This document shows positions 26,896-34,701 of a DNA stretch of 64,000 bases, in pieces. The notes beneath the pieces were generated by a model. The model was not told the DNA's origin, did no database searches, and worked only from the letters and a program-made list of their open reading frames with translations. Both the position numbers and the translations under genes were made by a program. The stretch is from Anaerolinea sp. (lineage in GTDB: Bacteria > Chloroflexota > Anaerolineae > Anaerolineales > Anaerolineaceae). Where the stretch lies: the NCBI GenBank assembly GCA_013824865.1, contig PNON01000007.1:1-64000 (forward strand), given 5' to 3'. How positions within the stretch are numbered: position 1 is the stretch's first letter; each line of letters starts with the position of its first letter.

Positions 26896-27546
26896 ATGCT
26901 ATTAGCTGATGAACGAAATTCAATTGTGGAATTTGGGAAGAAGATGCTGTCCAGTCAGTTGACAACCGGTTCGGGCGGGAACCTGAGTATATTCAACCGG
27001 CTACAAGGGTTAATAGCCATCAAACCGAGCGGTGCAGATTACCTTACCATGAAACCTGAGGATGTGGTGGTTGTCTCTCCCAAGGGTGCGATTGTAGATG
27101 GCAAGTATAAGCCTTCGAGTGAATTGCGGTTTCATCTGGCGTTATATGAGAAGCGGGCTGAAGTCAATGCAGTTGTCCACACCCATCAGGTATATGCCAC
27201 TACGGTAGCCTGTATGAACTGGGAGTTACCTGCCGTCCATTACCTGGTTGGTTTTAGCGGAAATAAAGTACCCCTGGCGAAGTATGCCACTTTTGGTACA
27301 CAGGAGCTCTCCGATAATATCGTTACCGCAATAGGGAAATACAATGCCTGCCTGATGGCCAATCATGGCATTGTTACGGTGGGGCAGGATCTGGGTTCGA
27401 CATTTGCCACGGCTGAAGAACTGGAGCTGGTCTCCCGCATTTACTGTCTGGGAAAATGCATCGGCGAGCCGGTGATATTATCAGATACAGAGATGGAACG
27501 GGTGGTTAACAAATTCTCCACCTATGGAAAACAGTCGGTGGAGTAG
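26896..27546 (+). CDS. Class II aldolase (L-fuculose-phosphate aldolase-like)
   Basis: 216 residues, the usual FucA length. Visible: SGGNLSIFN, KPSG, SSEL with catalytic Glu76, zinc ligands His95 and His97 in VVHTHQ, and His157 in MANHGIV. It should cleave a ketose 1-phosphate such as fuculose or ribulose phosphate to dihydroxyacetone phosphate and an aldehyde. AAAGGAG 26883-26889 fixes ATG 26896; the ATG at 26878 is upstream of that site. Divergent from the repressor gene, whose operator region it shares in part, so it may belong to the same pentose/nucleoside pathway. A TTGTTTAACAA palindrome (26741-26751) lies between them. Confidence 0.9.
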   Translation: MLLADERNSIVEFGKKMLSSQLTTGSGGNLSIFNRLQGLIAIKPSGADYLTMKPEDVVVVSPKGAIVDGKYKPSSELRFHLALYEKRAEVNAVVHTHQVYATTVACMNWELPAVHYLVGFSGNKVPLAKYATFGTQELSDNIVTAIGKYNACLMANHGIVTVGQDLGSTFATAEELELVSRIYCLGKCIGEPVILSDTEMERVVNKFSTYGKQSVE

Positions 27547-27553
27547 CTGCATA

Positions 27554-27874
27554 TCATGGCCAGCCGAAGCGTTCCAGGTCAATCTCTCCATCCGGAGTGA
27601 ATTCCACGCCTTCCCCTTCCAGCAGGAGTCGCTGCTGGAGAGAACCATAACCGTAACCGTGGGGACTGATTCTCCCTTTGGCGTTGATCACCCGCTGCCA
27701 GGGTACATCTGAATCCGCTGGCAGGGAGGCCATGGCATAACCCACCATGCGGGCAGTACAACCGCCAGTCAATTCTGCCACGCGTCCATAGTTACATACC
27801 CTGCCGAGTGGTATCTGCCGGACAACATCCTGAATACGGGCATAGATCAAACTGGAAGCAGGCTCTGATTTCAT
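27554..27874 (-). CDS. Alkyltransferase-like (ATL) DNA-binding protein
   Basis: 106 residues resembling the C-terminal domain of O6-methylguanine-DNA methyltransferase: IPLGRVCNYGRVAELTG, ARMVGYAM with the Arg finger, and PWQRV (58-62) where the methyltransferase has PCHRV. The active-site Cys is Trp59, so it cannot remove the alkyl group; ATL proteins bind O6-alkylguanine and pass the lesion to nucleotide excision repair. Overlaps the upstream gene by 4 nt and faces the aldolase gene tail to tail with 7 nt between stops. Confidence 0.92.
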   Translation of the reverse strand: MKSEPASSLIYARIQDVVRQIPLGRVCNYGRVAELTGGCTARMVGYAMASLPADSDVPWQRVINAKGRISPHGYGYGSLQQRLLLEGEGVEFTPDGEIDLERFGWP

Positions 27875-28575
27875 AAGCTCGTTAGCACCTGGGTGCGGTC
27901 GAAGATATCCGGTTTCAAGCTGGGGTTTTCAAAGTACAGCTTGCTTTCTTTAAGAAAGTAGATAAGCGATAGGAAAGCATTGGCAACAATACGCGCTGTG
28001 TTTTCGGTGTTATACCAACCCGAATCAACGAATAAATTTCTGCGGACTGCCACCCAGGCGGAAAGGGTATGCTGCCAATCCGGCACTATATTAGCTCCCT
28101 CATCCAGGTGGCGCAGCCAGCAATCGGGTTGGGAATGGATAGATAGATTTGAACGGTAAGCAGTAATGACAGCTTCACGTGTGAGAGTTTCGGGCAATAC
28201 TGCATCTACACGTTTCAGGTCAGCCACGGTGAAGATCGGCCAGGAAGCCGCGAAGCGTTTGACATACATCCTCATGAGCGATTTTGGGTTATCCATGACA
28301 TTATTGAATCGAGCCGCCCAATCCGCATCTACACAGATAGCCGGGGACCATGATTCCGGGTTCACCTCCCCGGTGGTTATTTCAGCGGTGGCTGCCAGCA
28401 CTGTCCATGCCAGCAAGAAAGCTGGAGCATGCTGTTCAGGGGTTAGCTCACGCTGCTTCCAGGCGGTCTCGAACAGATCATTCAGCATCCTTTTTGGCTC
28501 TTTTGCCAGGCGAAGGAAGTGGGAGAAATCGGATGTGATTTGGGTCTGGCGGAAGATTGTTTCAGGGCAGGGCAT
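27871..28575 (-). CDS. Hypothetical protein coupled to ATL gene
   Basis: 234 residues, all soluble, helix-rich, with no motif I recognise. It contains WAARFNNVMDNPKSLMRMYVKRFAAS-like helices and a Trp-rich SAWVAVRRNLF segment. TTGGAG lies 6-7 nt before ATG 28575; a TTG four codons upstream is a weaker start. Its stop overlaps the ATL start (ATGA), so the two are a unit, and a repair-linked role is possible but unproven. Confidence 0.7.
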   Translation of the reverse strand: MPCPETIFRQTQITSDFSHFLRLAKEPKRMLNDLFETAWKQRELTPEQHAPAFLLAWTVLAATAEITTGEVNPESWSPAICVDADWAARFNNVMDNPKSLMRMYVKRFAASWPIFTVADLKRVDAVLPETLTREAVITAYRSNLSIHSQPDCWLRHLDEGANIVPDWQHTLSAWVAVRRNLFVDSGWYNTENTARIVANAFLSLIYFLKESKLYFENPSLKPDIFDRTQVLTSL

Positions 28576-28645
28576 ACTTAACTCCAATTTAGGTAACTTT
28601 TAGCTAAATATATCATCAATAAGAATAAGCAGTAATAAAAAATAT

Positions 28646-28674
28646 TTGAAACCTGAAACGAGCAAGACTATAAT
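28646..28674 (+). promoter_or_regulatory. Sigma70-like promoter of the ferritin gene
   Basis: TTGAAA (28646-28651), 17-nt spacer, TATAAT (28669-28674). The predicted start near 28681 leaves a leader of about 28 nt. No Fur-type palindrome was noticed. Confidence 0.85.
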
Positions 28675-28709
28675 GTTAGAAACCATGAAGTGAAAGGATG
28701 AATAATACA

Positions 28710-29192
28710 ATGATGATCAGTAAAGAGTTAAACGCATTAATTAATGACCAGATCGGTCATGAGTTTGAAGCTTCACATCAGTACCTCCAGATTGCAGCTT
28801 ATTTTGAATCCCACGCACTCAAGGGTGTCGCTAAAATGTTCATCAAGCAATCTGATGAAGAGCGGGAACACGGCAAAAAGTTTGTGAACTACATCATGGA
28901 AACAGGTGGCGAGTTGAAAGTGCCCGCCATCCCGGCTGGTAAAACGGCATTCGCAACCGCAGAAGAAGCTGTGCAATATGCGCTGGACTGGGAGTGGGAA
29001 GTGACCCGCCGCATCAACACGTTGATGGATCTGGCAATCAAGCAAAATGATCACCTGGCGCGTGAGTTCCTGGGTTGGTTCGTTACTGAACAACTGGAAG
29101 AAGTCAGCCACATGGACACCCTGCTGCGGGTGGTGAAACAAGCCGGTGAGAAGAATCTGCTGATGATGGAAGCCTATCTGGCGCATGAGTAA
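28710..29192 (+). CDS. ftn: Ferritin (non-heme, FtnA-like)
   Basis: 160 residues with the four-helix ferritin pattern. Ferroxidase-centre residues match: Glu18 (GHEFEASHQY), Glu51 and His54 (SDEEREHGKKF), and EQLEEVSH in the last helix. It stores iron as ferric mineral in a 24-subunit cytoplasmic shell. GAAAGG at 28692-28697 suits ATG 28710 or the adjacent ATG 28713; an ATG at 28698 overlaps that ribosome site. Single gene with its own promoter and terminator. Confidence 0.93.
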   Translation: MMISKELNALINDQIGHEFEASHQYLQIAAYFESHALKGVAKMFIKQSDEEREHGKKFVNYIMETGGELKVPAIPAGKTAFATAEEAVQYALDWEWEVTRRINTLMDLAIKQNDHLAREFLGWFVTEQLEEVSHMDTLLRVVKQAGEKNLLMMEAYLAHE

Positions 29193-29240
29193 TTTGCCTT
29201 GGTAGTGAAAGGAATAATTGCCTTGTCATGAGAGTAGAAA

Positions 29241-29278
29241 AAGCGGGCTGTGGAATAAACACAGGCCCGCTTAGTTTT
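29241..29278 (+). terminator. Intrinsic terminator of the ferritin gene
   Basis: AAGCGGGC...TGTG pairs with CACA...GCCCGCTT (29241-29253 with about 29259-29272, one bulged G), followed by TAGTTTTTA. Confidence 0.8.
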
Positions 29279-29294
29279 TATGCAACATCACTTC

Positions 29295-29576
29295 CTATTC
29301 TGATTTCTTTTTCTTCATACCCCACAAAAGCAAAGCCAGGCCGGTACCCAGCACCAACCCACCCAACAGCCCAGGTGAAGATTTCCAGAAAACAGATGCG
29401 AAGAACCCAAAGAACACCACCAGTAATGCTGCCTGGTAATACCATCCTAATTCCTTTTTGAAAGCTTCAAGGGTAAACCAGCCAATTGCCAGGCCAAACA
29501 CGACTACACCCGCGAAACGGACCTATACACCCAGGATGAATAACACCTGGTTTATAACTTCATATGCCTCACCCAT
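29295..29576 (-). pseudogene. Small membrane protein gene interrupted by an in-frame TAG
   Basis: ATG 29576 is preceded by a good ribosome site (GGAGGAAC) and reads MGEAYEVINQVLFILGV, then TAG (29523-29525), then in the same frame VRFAGVVVFGLAIGWFTLE and on to a two- to three-helix membrane protein ending WGMKKKKSE. The intact product would be 92 residues. The only internal start, GTG 29501, has no ribosome site and cuts into the first helix. So this is a nonsense-mutated gene, a readthrough case or a sequencing error. It follows the DUF456-type gene by 12 nt in the same operon. Confidence 0.65.
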
Positions 29577-29587
29577 TGTTCCTCCTT

Positions 29588-30088
29588 CTAAACTAGATGC
29601 CAGATTAACCACGACAATATCATTATAGCACCTAGAGCAATCCGGGAAACGACAGCCCAACCGATGCCAAAGGCCATGGCTTTTGTGGTCACCCAGGCCA
29701 GCTTCCAGTCTTTCGTGCGCAGCATTTCTATTAGCAGCACACCCAGAATGGTAAATACGACTCCCCCAATAATCGGCAGCAAGAAAGTACCGATGATGCC
29801 AGCCAGGTAGCCGAAGGTGATAGACCACCAACTGGCTCCGGTTTGGCGGGCTTTTGTGCCAACGAAGAGGTTATCAGCCAGGTTGCCGGCAATCATCAAT
29901 AGGGTGATGAAGGTGAAGAACAACCATGCTGGCCAGGCAAATCCGTCCACGATTGCATAGACCAGCGCTGCAAGCCAGATGATATTTAGTCCGGGGTAGA
30001 TCGGGATGATCAAACCCAGCCACCCGACAAGCATGGTAAGGAAAACCAGCCCGGGCAACAGATATGGTGTGATGGCGCTCCAATCCAT
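29588..30088 (-). CDS. DUF456-family membrane protein
   Basis: 166 residues and about four to five hydrophobic helices. The pattern LVGWLGLIIPIYPG-LNIIWLAALVYA at the N-terminus, then GNLADNL and a central GYLAGIIGTFLLPIIG, matches the DUF456 family of small Gly/Pro-rich membrane proteins of unknown function. ATG lies immediately after the serS stop, so it is probably read from the serS transcript. Confidence 0.8.
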   Translation of the reverse strand: MDWSAITPYLLPGLVFLTMLVGWLGLIIPIYPGLNIIWLAALVYAIVDGFAWPAWLFFTFITLLMIAGNLADNLFVGTKARQTGASWWSITFGYLAGIIGTFLLPIIGGVVFTILGVLLIEMLRTKDWKLAWVTTKAMAFGIGWAVVSRIALGAIMILSWLIWHLV

Positions 30089-31360
30089 TTAGTTGCTGAT
30101 CCGTTCGATGCCGCCCATCCATGGTTTTAGCACATCAGGCACGATAATGGAGCCATCGGCTTGCTGGTAGGTCTCCATCACAGCGATAAGGGTACGTGGC
30201 AACCCAAGGCCGGAGCCATTGAGGGTGTGTACGAAGCGCGGTTTACCGCCATCAGCGGGGCGATATTTGATGTTTGCGCGCCGCGCCTGGAAATCACCCA
30301 CATTTGAGATGGAAGAGACTTCCAGCCACTCTCCGCAGCCAGGCGCCCACACCTCCAAGTCATAGGCGATCATCCCATTGAATCCCAGGTCGCCGGTGCA
30401 CTGCTGGATCATTCGGTAGTGCAGCCCGAGGTCCAGACAGGTTTGAGCAGCATCATGGACCATCTTCTGGAGTTCCTTCATCGACTCTTCTGGTTTGCAG
30501 TATTTGTACATCTCCACCTTGTCAAACTGGTGGCCGCGCTTGATGCCGCGTACATCCCTACCCGCGCTCATTTTTTCACGCCTGAAACAGGGTGTATAGG
30601 CGGTGTAGTTAAGTGGCAGGGCAGCTTCATCCATGAAGTCACCCATGTGGATGCCGGTTAATGGCACTTCCGCTGTGGGAACCATCCAGAAGTCTTCCTC
30701 CGCGTCATGGTACAGGTTATCGCGGAATTTGGGCAGCTGCCCTGAGGCGAAGAGCACATCACTCTTCACCATGAAGGGTGTGTATTTCTCGGTGTAACCT
30801 TGACGAATATGAAGGTCCAGCATCCACGCAATCAGGGCGCGCTGCAGCCGGGCGCCGGCGCCAGTCAATACATAGAAACGTGAGCCGGTCAGTTTGATTC
30901 CTTCTTCGAAGTTGATGATACCCAAATCCGGGCCGAGATCCCAATGAGCTTTGGGGGTGAAGTTGAACTCCCTGGGTTGACCCCAGGTCTGGATGACCGG
31001 GTTGTCGTGGTCGTCTTTGCCCAGCGGTACTGCAGCATCCGGGATGTTCGGGATGGTGTGGATGATGGACTGCAACTCTTCGTCCAACTGCTTGAATTGC
31101 TCGTCCAGTTGGCTGATGCGGTCACCCAGGCTGCGCATGGCGTCGATCTTTTCCTGGCGGGCGGCCAGATCTTTTATCTGGCTGATCTCTTTTGAAACAA
31201 TATTTCGTTGCGCCTTGAGAGACTCCACTTCAGATTGGGCAGCGCGACGGCGGGTGTCAATCCCCAGCACTGCATCCACAGGGGATGGATCCATCTGGCG
31301 CTTGCGCAAAGCCTCGCGGACGATTTCTGGTTTGTCTCGAATAATATTGATGTCTAACAT
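30089..31360 (-). CDS. serS: Seryl-tRNA synthetase
   Basis: 423 residues. N-terminal coiled-coil tRNA-binding arm (about 30-105) and class II core with motif 2 FRREKMSAGRDVRGIKRGHQF and motif 3 GSGLGLPRTLIAVMETYQ. It charges tRNASer with serine. GGAGGTG directly upstream fixes ATG 31360; the frame continues 26 codons further only by running back through the T-box leader. Regulated by the serine T-box described at 31373-31636. Confidence 0.97.
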   Translation of the reverse strand: MLDINIIRDKPEIVREALRKRQMDPSPVDAVLGIDTRRRAAQSEVESLKAQRNIVSKEISQIKDLAARQEKIDAMRSLGDRISQLDEQFKQLDEELQSIIHTIPNIPDAAVPLGKDDHDNPVIQTWGQPREFNFTPKAHWDLGPDLGIINFEEGIKLTGSRFYVLTGAGARLQRALIAWMLDLHIRQGYTEKYTPFMVKSDVLFASGQLPKFRDNLYHDAEEDFWMVPTAEVPLTGIHMGDFMDEAALPLNYTAYTPCFRREKMSAGRDVRGIKRGHQFDKVEMYKYCKPEESMKELQKMVHDAAQTCLDLGLHYRMIQQCTGDLGFNGMIAYDLEVWAPGCGEWLEVSSISNVGDFQARRANIKYRPADGGKPRFVHTLNGSGLGLPRTLIAVMETYQQADGSIIVPDVLKPWMGGIERISN

Positions 31361-31372
31361 AGCACCTCCACA

Positions 31373-31636
31373 TAAGAATGAATACAGCCCACTCGCCTTG
31401 CAGGACGAGGGGCTGCCCGTGGTGCCACCTGCTTTCATCCCGACGGGGCGGGACCTTTGAACGCGATAACGGGCGTACCCGTTTCCCTTACGAACGCCAG
31501 TAATGGCGTGTCCTTGCGGGAAAGCCGGCCCAAATCTGGGCGCTGAAGCGGAAGGATGCTGCTGCTCGACCTGCTTGCACCGGCCGCAGGCTCTCTGATC
31601 ATGCTGATGGCATCCACTCTCCAGGTTCGGAGTATT
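31373..31636 (-). ncRNA. Serine T-box leader of serS
   Basis: Read on the minus strand, the roughly 260-nt leader has: a stem I base GGATGC/GCATCC (the latter at 31554-31559); an AGAGAG bulge and GGCCGGTGCAAG distal loop (31574-31585); the specifier side with AGC serine codons (31561-31566) followed by A; the T-box AGGTGGCACCACGGG (31416-31430); and a following hairpin 31385-31415 (CAGCCC pairing with GGGCTG) with a short T-rich tail. The T-box bulge TGGC pairs with GCCA-3', which fits the discriminator G73 of tRNASer. Uncharged tRNASer should favour serS expression. Confidence 0.88.
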
Positions 31637-31642
31637 CCTGAA

Positions 31643-31670
31643 ATTATAGCGGGATTGGGTGAAAAGTCAA
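31643..31670 (-). promoter_or_regulatory. Sigma70-like promoter of serS
   Basis: TTGACT (31670-31665), 16-nt spacer, TATAAT (31648-31643) on the minus strand; start near 31636, directly before the T-box stem I. Confidence 0.88.
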
Positions 31671-31893
31671 TCATCCAGAGTAACAGCTGGCTGATTTCTG
31701 TAAATCACCCAAGCTGGTGGAGTGAGGGGTTTCTGATGGTACCCAAACAAACCCCATCCAGGTAGGATGCTTTTGATGTGGTAATAATCTGCGTGTAAGT
31801 AGTCAATTCATCGATGCTGTAATATCACTATTCATGGCAGGTCGGATTGGTGTACCCGCCATGGTGATTGAAGTGAATTTTTGATTTGAATAA

Positions 31894-31928
31894 TAAAAAG
31901 AGCTGGCGGTATTAATTCAACCTGCTCT
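31894..31928 (-). terminator. Probable terminator of the small lipoprotein gene
   Basis: On the minus strand AGAGC (31928-31924) pairs with GCTCT (31903-31899), with GG/CC continuing inside across bulges, followed by TTTTTATT. The remaining gap up to the serS promoter (31681-31893) shows nothing I can name. Confidence 0.6.
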
Positions 31929-31944
31929 GTCTTTCTTGCATTCC

Positions 31945-32349
31945 TTACTGGACTTCAAATTCCAGCGTCTTGTTTAACTCGTCGTTCAAGTAGATGTCAA
32001 CTTTGTATTTGCCAGTAGGCCAAAGATTGTCGTTTGAAAGGCTGAATGGGATGGTAGCATCGCCACTGGTCATTGAGAATTCATCAATTACCAGACCTTT
32101 TTCTGTGTCGACCACATCCACTGCTGTCCATACGGCTTTGACGGTTGTGTCATCAGGTGCATTTTTCAATTCAATGATGGCGTAAAAGGTGGCATCCTGG
32201 CTGAACACACTGGTCTGCTGGCTGCCTGTGTCATCGGCTGACATGACTGCACTGGAAATATTGGCAGTGCTGGCACTGAATCCACAGGCTACAGTGATAA
32301 TGCCGATCAGCAGCGCAACCATAAGTAATTTAAATGTCGATTGTTTCAT
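31945..32349 (-). CDS. Small hypothetical lipoprotein
   Basis: 134 residues: signal peptide with lipobox ITVAC (Cys22), Ser/Thr-rich linker, then a beta-rich domain (FYAIIELKNAPDDTTVKAVW, TGKYKVDIYLND) that resembles an Ig-like fold. AAGGAG precedes ATG 32349. Monocistronic. Function unknown; probably exposed at the outer face of the membrane. Confidence 0.8.
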   Translation of the reverse strand: MKQSTFKLLMVALLIGIITVACGFSASTANISSAVMSADDTGSQQTSVFSQDATFYAIIELKNAPDDTTVKAVWTAVDVVDTEKGLVIDEFSMTSGDATIPFSLSNDNLWPTGKYKVDIYLNDELNKTLEFEVQ

Positions 32350-32536
32350 AGGTTCTCCTTTTACCTTTTATTTTACTCATCGATTCAAACAGATGCAACC
32401 TTGATTCAGGATTTTTCGCGGAGTGTAGAGGCTTTAATTAGACAGTTAATAGAAACTTAATGCTTAGACGGTGGACACTTTCCTGCCAATGATAAACATT
32501 TATTGCAATATTTTCCCATTTCTATGCGAAAATTAT

Positions 32537-32565
32537 TTGTCAGAAATAATTGCAGGTTTTATCAT
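32537..32565 (+). promoter_or_regulatory. Sigma70-like promoter of the phosphatase-superfamily membrane gene
   Basis: TTGTCA (32537-32542), 17-nt spacer, TATCAT (32560-32565), giving a leader of about 27 nt. Confidence 0.65.
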
Positions 32566-32598
32566 CCGGAATAATGAGAATGAGGTCTTGTCTAAAGT

Positions 32599-34497
32599 AT
32601 GAGTACCTTTTTCAGGGGTAAGTGTGCTTCGCTTAATATTCCTTGGCCTGTTATATATGGTTACACCTTCATCTCTGCCAGCCTGTATGTATTTTTTGAG
32701 TGGCTGTTCGTCATCACCAAACCATCCTTCTTAAACACAGTCTCAATACTGCGTAAAATCGGAATATTAATATTTACCTGCTCAGTTATCACCGGACTGC
32801 TCTTTGCCATCTTGGGTGTGATCTATCTTCTCAGTTTACTACTACGGGATAAGGCAAGTGCCAGGTTTCTTATTGGAATTGGGATGTTAATCCCAGCCTT
32901 GATCCTTGCCTCGATGGCTGTGTTGCTGGTTGATAATTTCACATATACTGTGTTTAGATTTGGGATAGTCTCTTCAAGTGGATTCACTACGGGCGTGTAT
33001 ATCTGTATTTTCCTGTTGCTTGTATATGCCTTTTATTGCAGGTCAACAGGGATCGTAACGTGGCTGAAAAAGATATCTCTGTTTAACCACAGGCTTTCCA
33101 TCCCCGGTATGGTGATGGCGGTTATCCTTTTGTTTTTGATTTCTTATTACAGTGCCAGCGCCACAAACCTTGCTGCAGTATCCGAAGCAGACCAGGCAAA
33201 CGCGAGGTATCCCAATATCCTGCTCATCACAAGTGAGGGTCTTGATGCCAATCATCTGTCCATTTACGGGTATGACCGGGAAACGACCCCGCATATTTCT
33301 GAGTTGGCGCAGACATCACTGGTGGTTGAAAATGCTTTCACCAATGCCGGGCATACAGCCGGCTCGCTGATTTCCATCTATACAAGCAAATATCCCACCA
33401 AAATGCGAGTGCTTTATCCGCCGGATATCTTGAAGGGCATGGATTCGTATCAGCATTTGCCTGGGATATTGAATACACTGGGATATTTGACGGTCCAATA
33501 TACAACCCCGTATTTTGGAGACGCCTATACCCTAAACCTGCTCTACGGGTTCGATATTGCCAATGGCCGTTCCATCAACCAGAGCTCCGTCTACAGTAAG
33601 ATCAGCCACTATATCCAGACAGATTACGCCTATTTCTTATATGAGATTACCAACCGGTGGTTTGACCGGATCCGCCACATTTTCTTCATCAAGAAGATGG
33701 ATAACTATCAGGCGCTGATCCAGGGGAAAGCGCAAAGGTTTGATGACACGGAGAAAGTGGATAGCATCCTCTCACTGATCTCTAAGAAAAACAGGCCTTT
33801 CTTCATTCACCTGCACTGGATGGGTACCCATGGACCAACCTACCTTCCGCAGGTGCGGGAGTTTTCAAAAGGAAAGAGTGTTGAGACCCAGAAATTGCTG
33901 GATGACGACTTTTATGATGACTCCCTGTTGGAGTTTGACGAAAAGGTTGGGAAGCTGGTGGAGAAATTGTCCCGATCCGGCTTGTTAGGTGATACGATGA
34001 TCATCATCGGCAGTGACCACAATCGCGGATGGAGCACCACCCAGAAGATACCCCTGTTGATCCATTTTCCGGGGGAGCAATATGCCAGGGTCAGGAAAGC
34101 GAATATACAGAATATGGATATTGCGCCTACGGTACTGGATTACCTGGGGATTAATAAACCAGCCTGGATGGCAGGCACTTCTTTTTTGCGGAATGAACCC
34201 GAAAACCGCCCGATCTTCAGCGGCGGAGCGGATATTGAAGAGCTGGTGAGTAGCAGCGCAGTTGCGGAAGTGGTTCACCCACCGTTTTACCAGTTCGGTT
34301 ATGTTAGCATGGTCTATTGCGACACTTGGTACCGGCTGGATCTGAGCGCCTATGAGCTGACTTCAGGTCAGGTATCCGGGCATAATGACGGATGCGAGGA
34401 TAGTATTACCCGGGAACAGGCACTGGGGTGGATGATCCAACACCTGAAGGAAGGGGGCTTTGATGTGTCAGAGTTGGAAATTGGAGAAAGTAAGTAA
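32599..34497 (+). CDS. Membrane-anchored alkaline phosphatase superfamily enzyme (sulfatase/LtaS-like)
   Basis: 632 residues: about five membrane helices (18-190), then a sulfatase-like domain outside the membrane. Seen: metal-site ITSEGLDANH (Glu213 where most members have Asp), nucleophile region TNAGHTAGS with Thr253 in the position of the sulfatase Cys/Ser, HWMGTHGP (His411) and SDHNRG (Asp473, His474). A Thr nucleophile is known in LtaS-type phosphoglycerol and phosphoethanolamine transferases, and argues against a true sulfatase, which needs a formylglycine-forming C/S-x-P-x-R motif. Probably it decorates a lipid or glycan with a phospho-group. Stands alone, between the T-box/serS region and nusA. 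Confidence 0.8.
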   Translation: MSTFFRGKCASLNIPWPVIYGYTFISASLYVFFEWLFVITKPSFLNTVSILRKIGILIFTCSVITGLLFAILGVIYLLSLLLRDKASARFLIGIGMLIPALILASMAVLLVDNFTYTVFRFGIVSSSGFTTGVYICIFLLLVYAFYCRSTGIVTWLKKISLFNHRLSIPGMVMAVILLFLISYYSASATNLAAVSEADQANARYPNILLITSEGLDANHLSIYGYDRETTPHISELAQTSLVVENAFTNAGHTAGSLISIYTSKYPTKMRVLYPPDILKGMDSYQHLPGILNTLGYLTVQYTTPYFGDAYTLNLLYGFDIANGRSINQSSVYSKISHYIQTDYAYFLYEITNRWFDRIRHIFFIKKMDNYQALIQGKAQRFDDTEKVDSILSLISKKNRPFFIHLHWMGTHGPTYLPQVREFSKGKSVETQKLLDDDFYDDSLLEFDEKVGKLVEKLSRSGLLGDTMIIIGSDHNRGWSTTQKIPLLIHFPGEQYARVRKANIQNMDIAPTVLDYLGINKPAWMAGTSFLRNEPENRPIFSGGADIEELVSSSAVAEVVHPPFYQFGYVSMVYCDTWYRLDLSAYELTSGQVSGHNDGCEDSITREQALGWMIQHLKEGGFDVSELEIGESK

Positions 34498-34566
34498 AGA
34501 TGGGTGGCAGGAAAACAGCGCGGGAATGACGGATGATCTGCGCGTGCAGGAGGAATGATTTCCTTC

Positions 34567-34595
34567 TTGATTATCGCACGAACCTGTGCTAAAAT
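34567..34595 (+). promoter_or_regulatory. Sigma70-like promoter of the nusA-infB operon
   Basis: TTGATT (34567-34572), 17-nt spacer, TAAAAT (34590-34595) with TGC just before it (extended -10). Start near 34602 leaves a leader of about 100 nt. Confidence 0.85.
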
Positions 34596-34631
34596 AGCTT
34601 TGTTGTAACACTTACCGATATGGCTTTCACC

Positions 34632-34656
34632 GAAAAGTGGGTATCCCCCACTTTTC
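34632..34656 (+). promoter_or_regulatory. Hairpin in the nusA leader
   Basis: GAAAAGTGGG (34632-34641) pairs with CCCACTTTTC (34647-34656), loop TATCC, about 30 nt into the leader. It resembles a short terminator whose T's are in the stem; it could attenuate nusA or end readthrough from upstream. Confidence 0.55.
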
Positions 34657-34701
34657 TGCATCTAACCCTTTTAAGACAATCATAGTGGAGATTGAGCAAG
34701 A

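Noticed and set aside
29523-29831. 102-codon minus-strand frame overlapping the DUF456-type gene
   Set aside because: Out of frame with the DUF456-type protein; only its last 17 codons are meaningful, as the start of the amber-interrupted gene.
31435-31674. 79-codon minus-strand frame upstream of serS
   Set aside because: It coincides with the T-box leader and its promoter; structured RNA explains the sequence.
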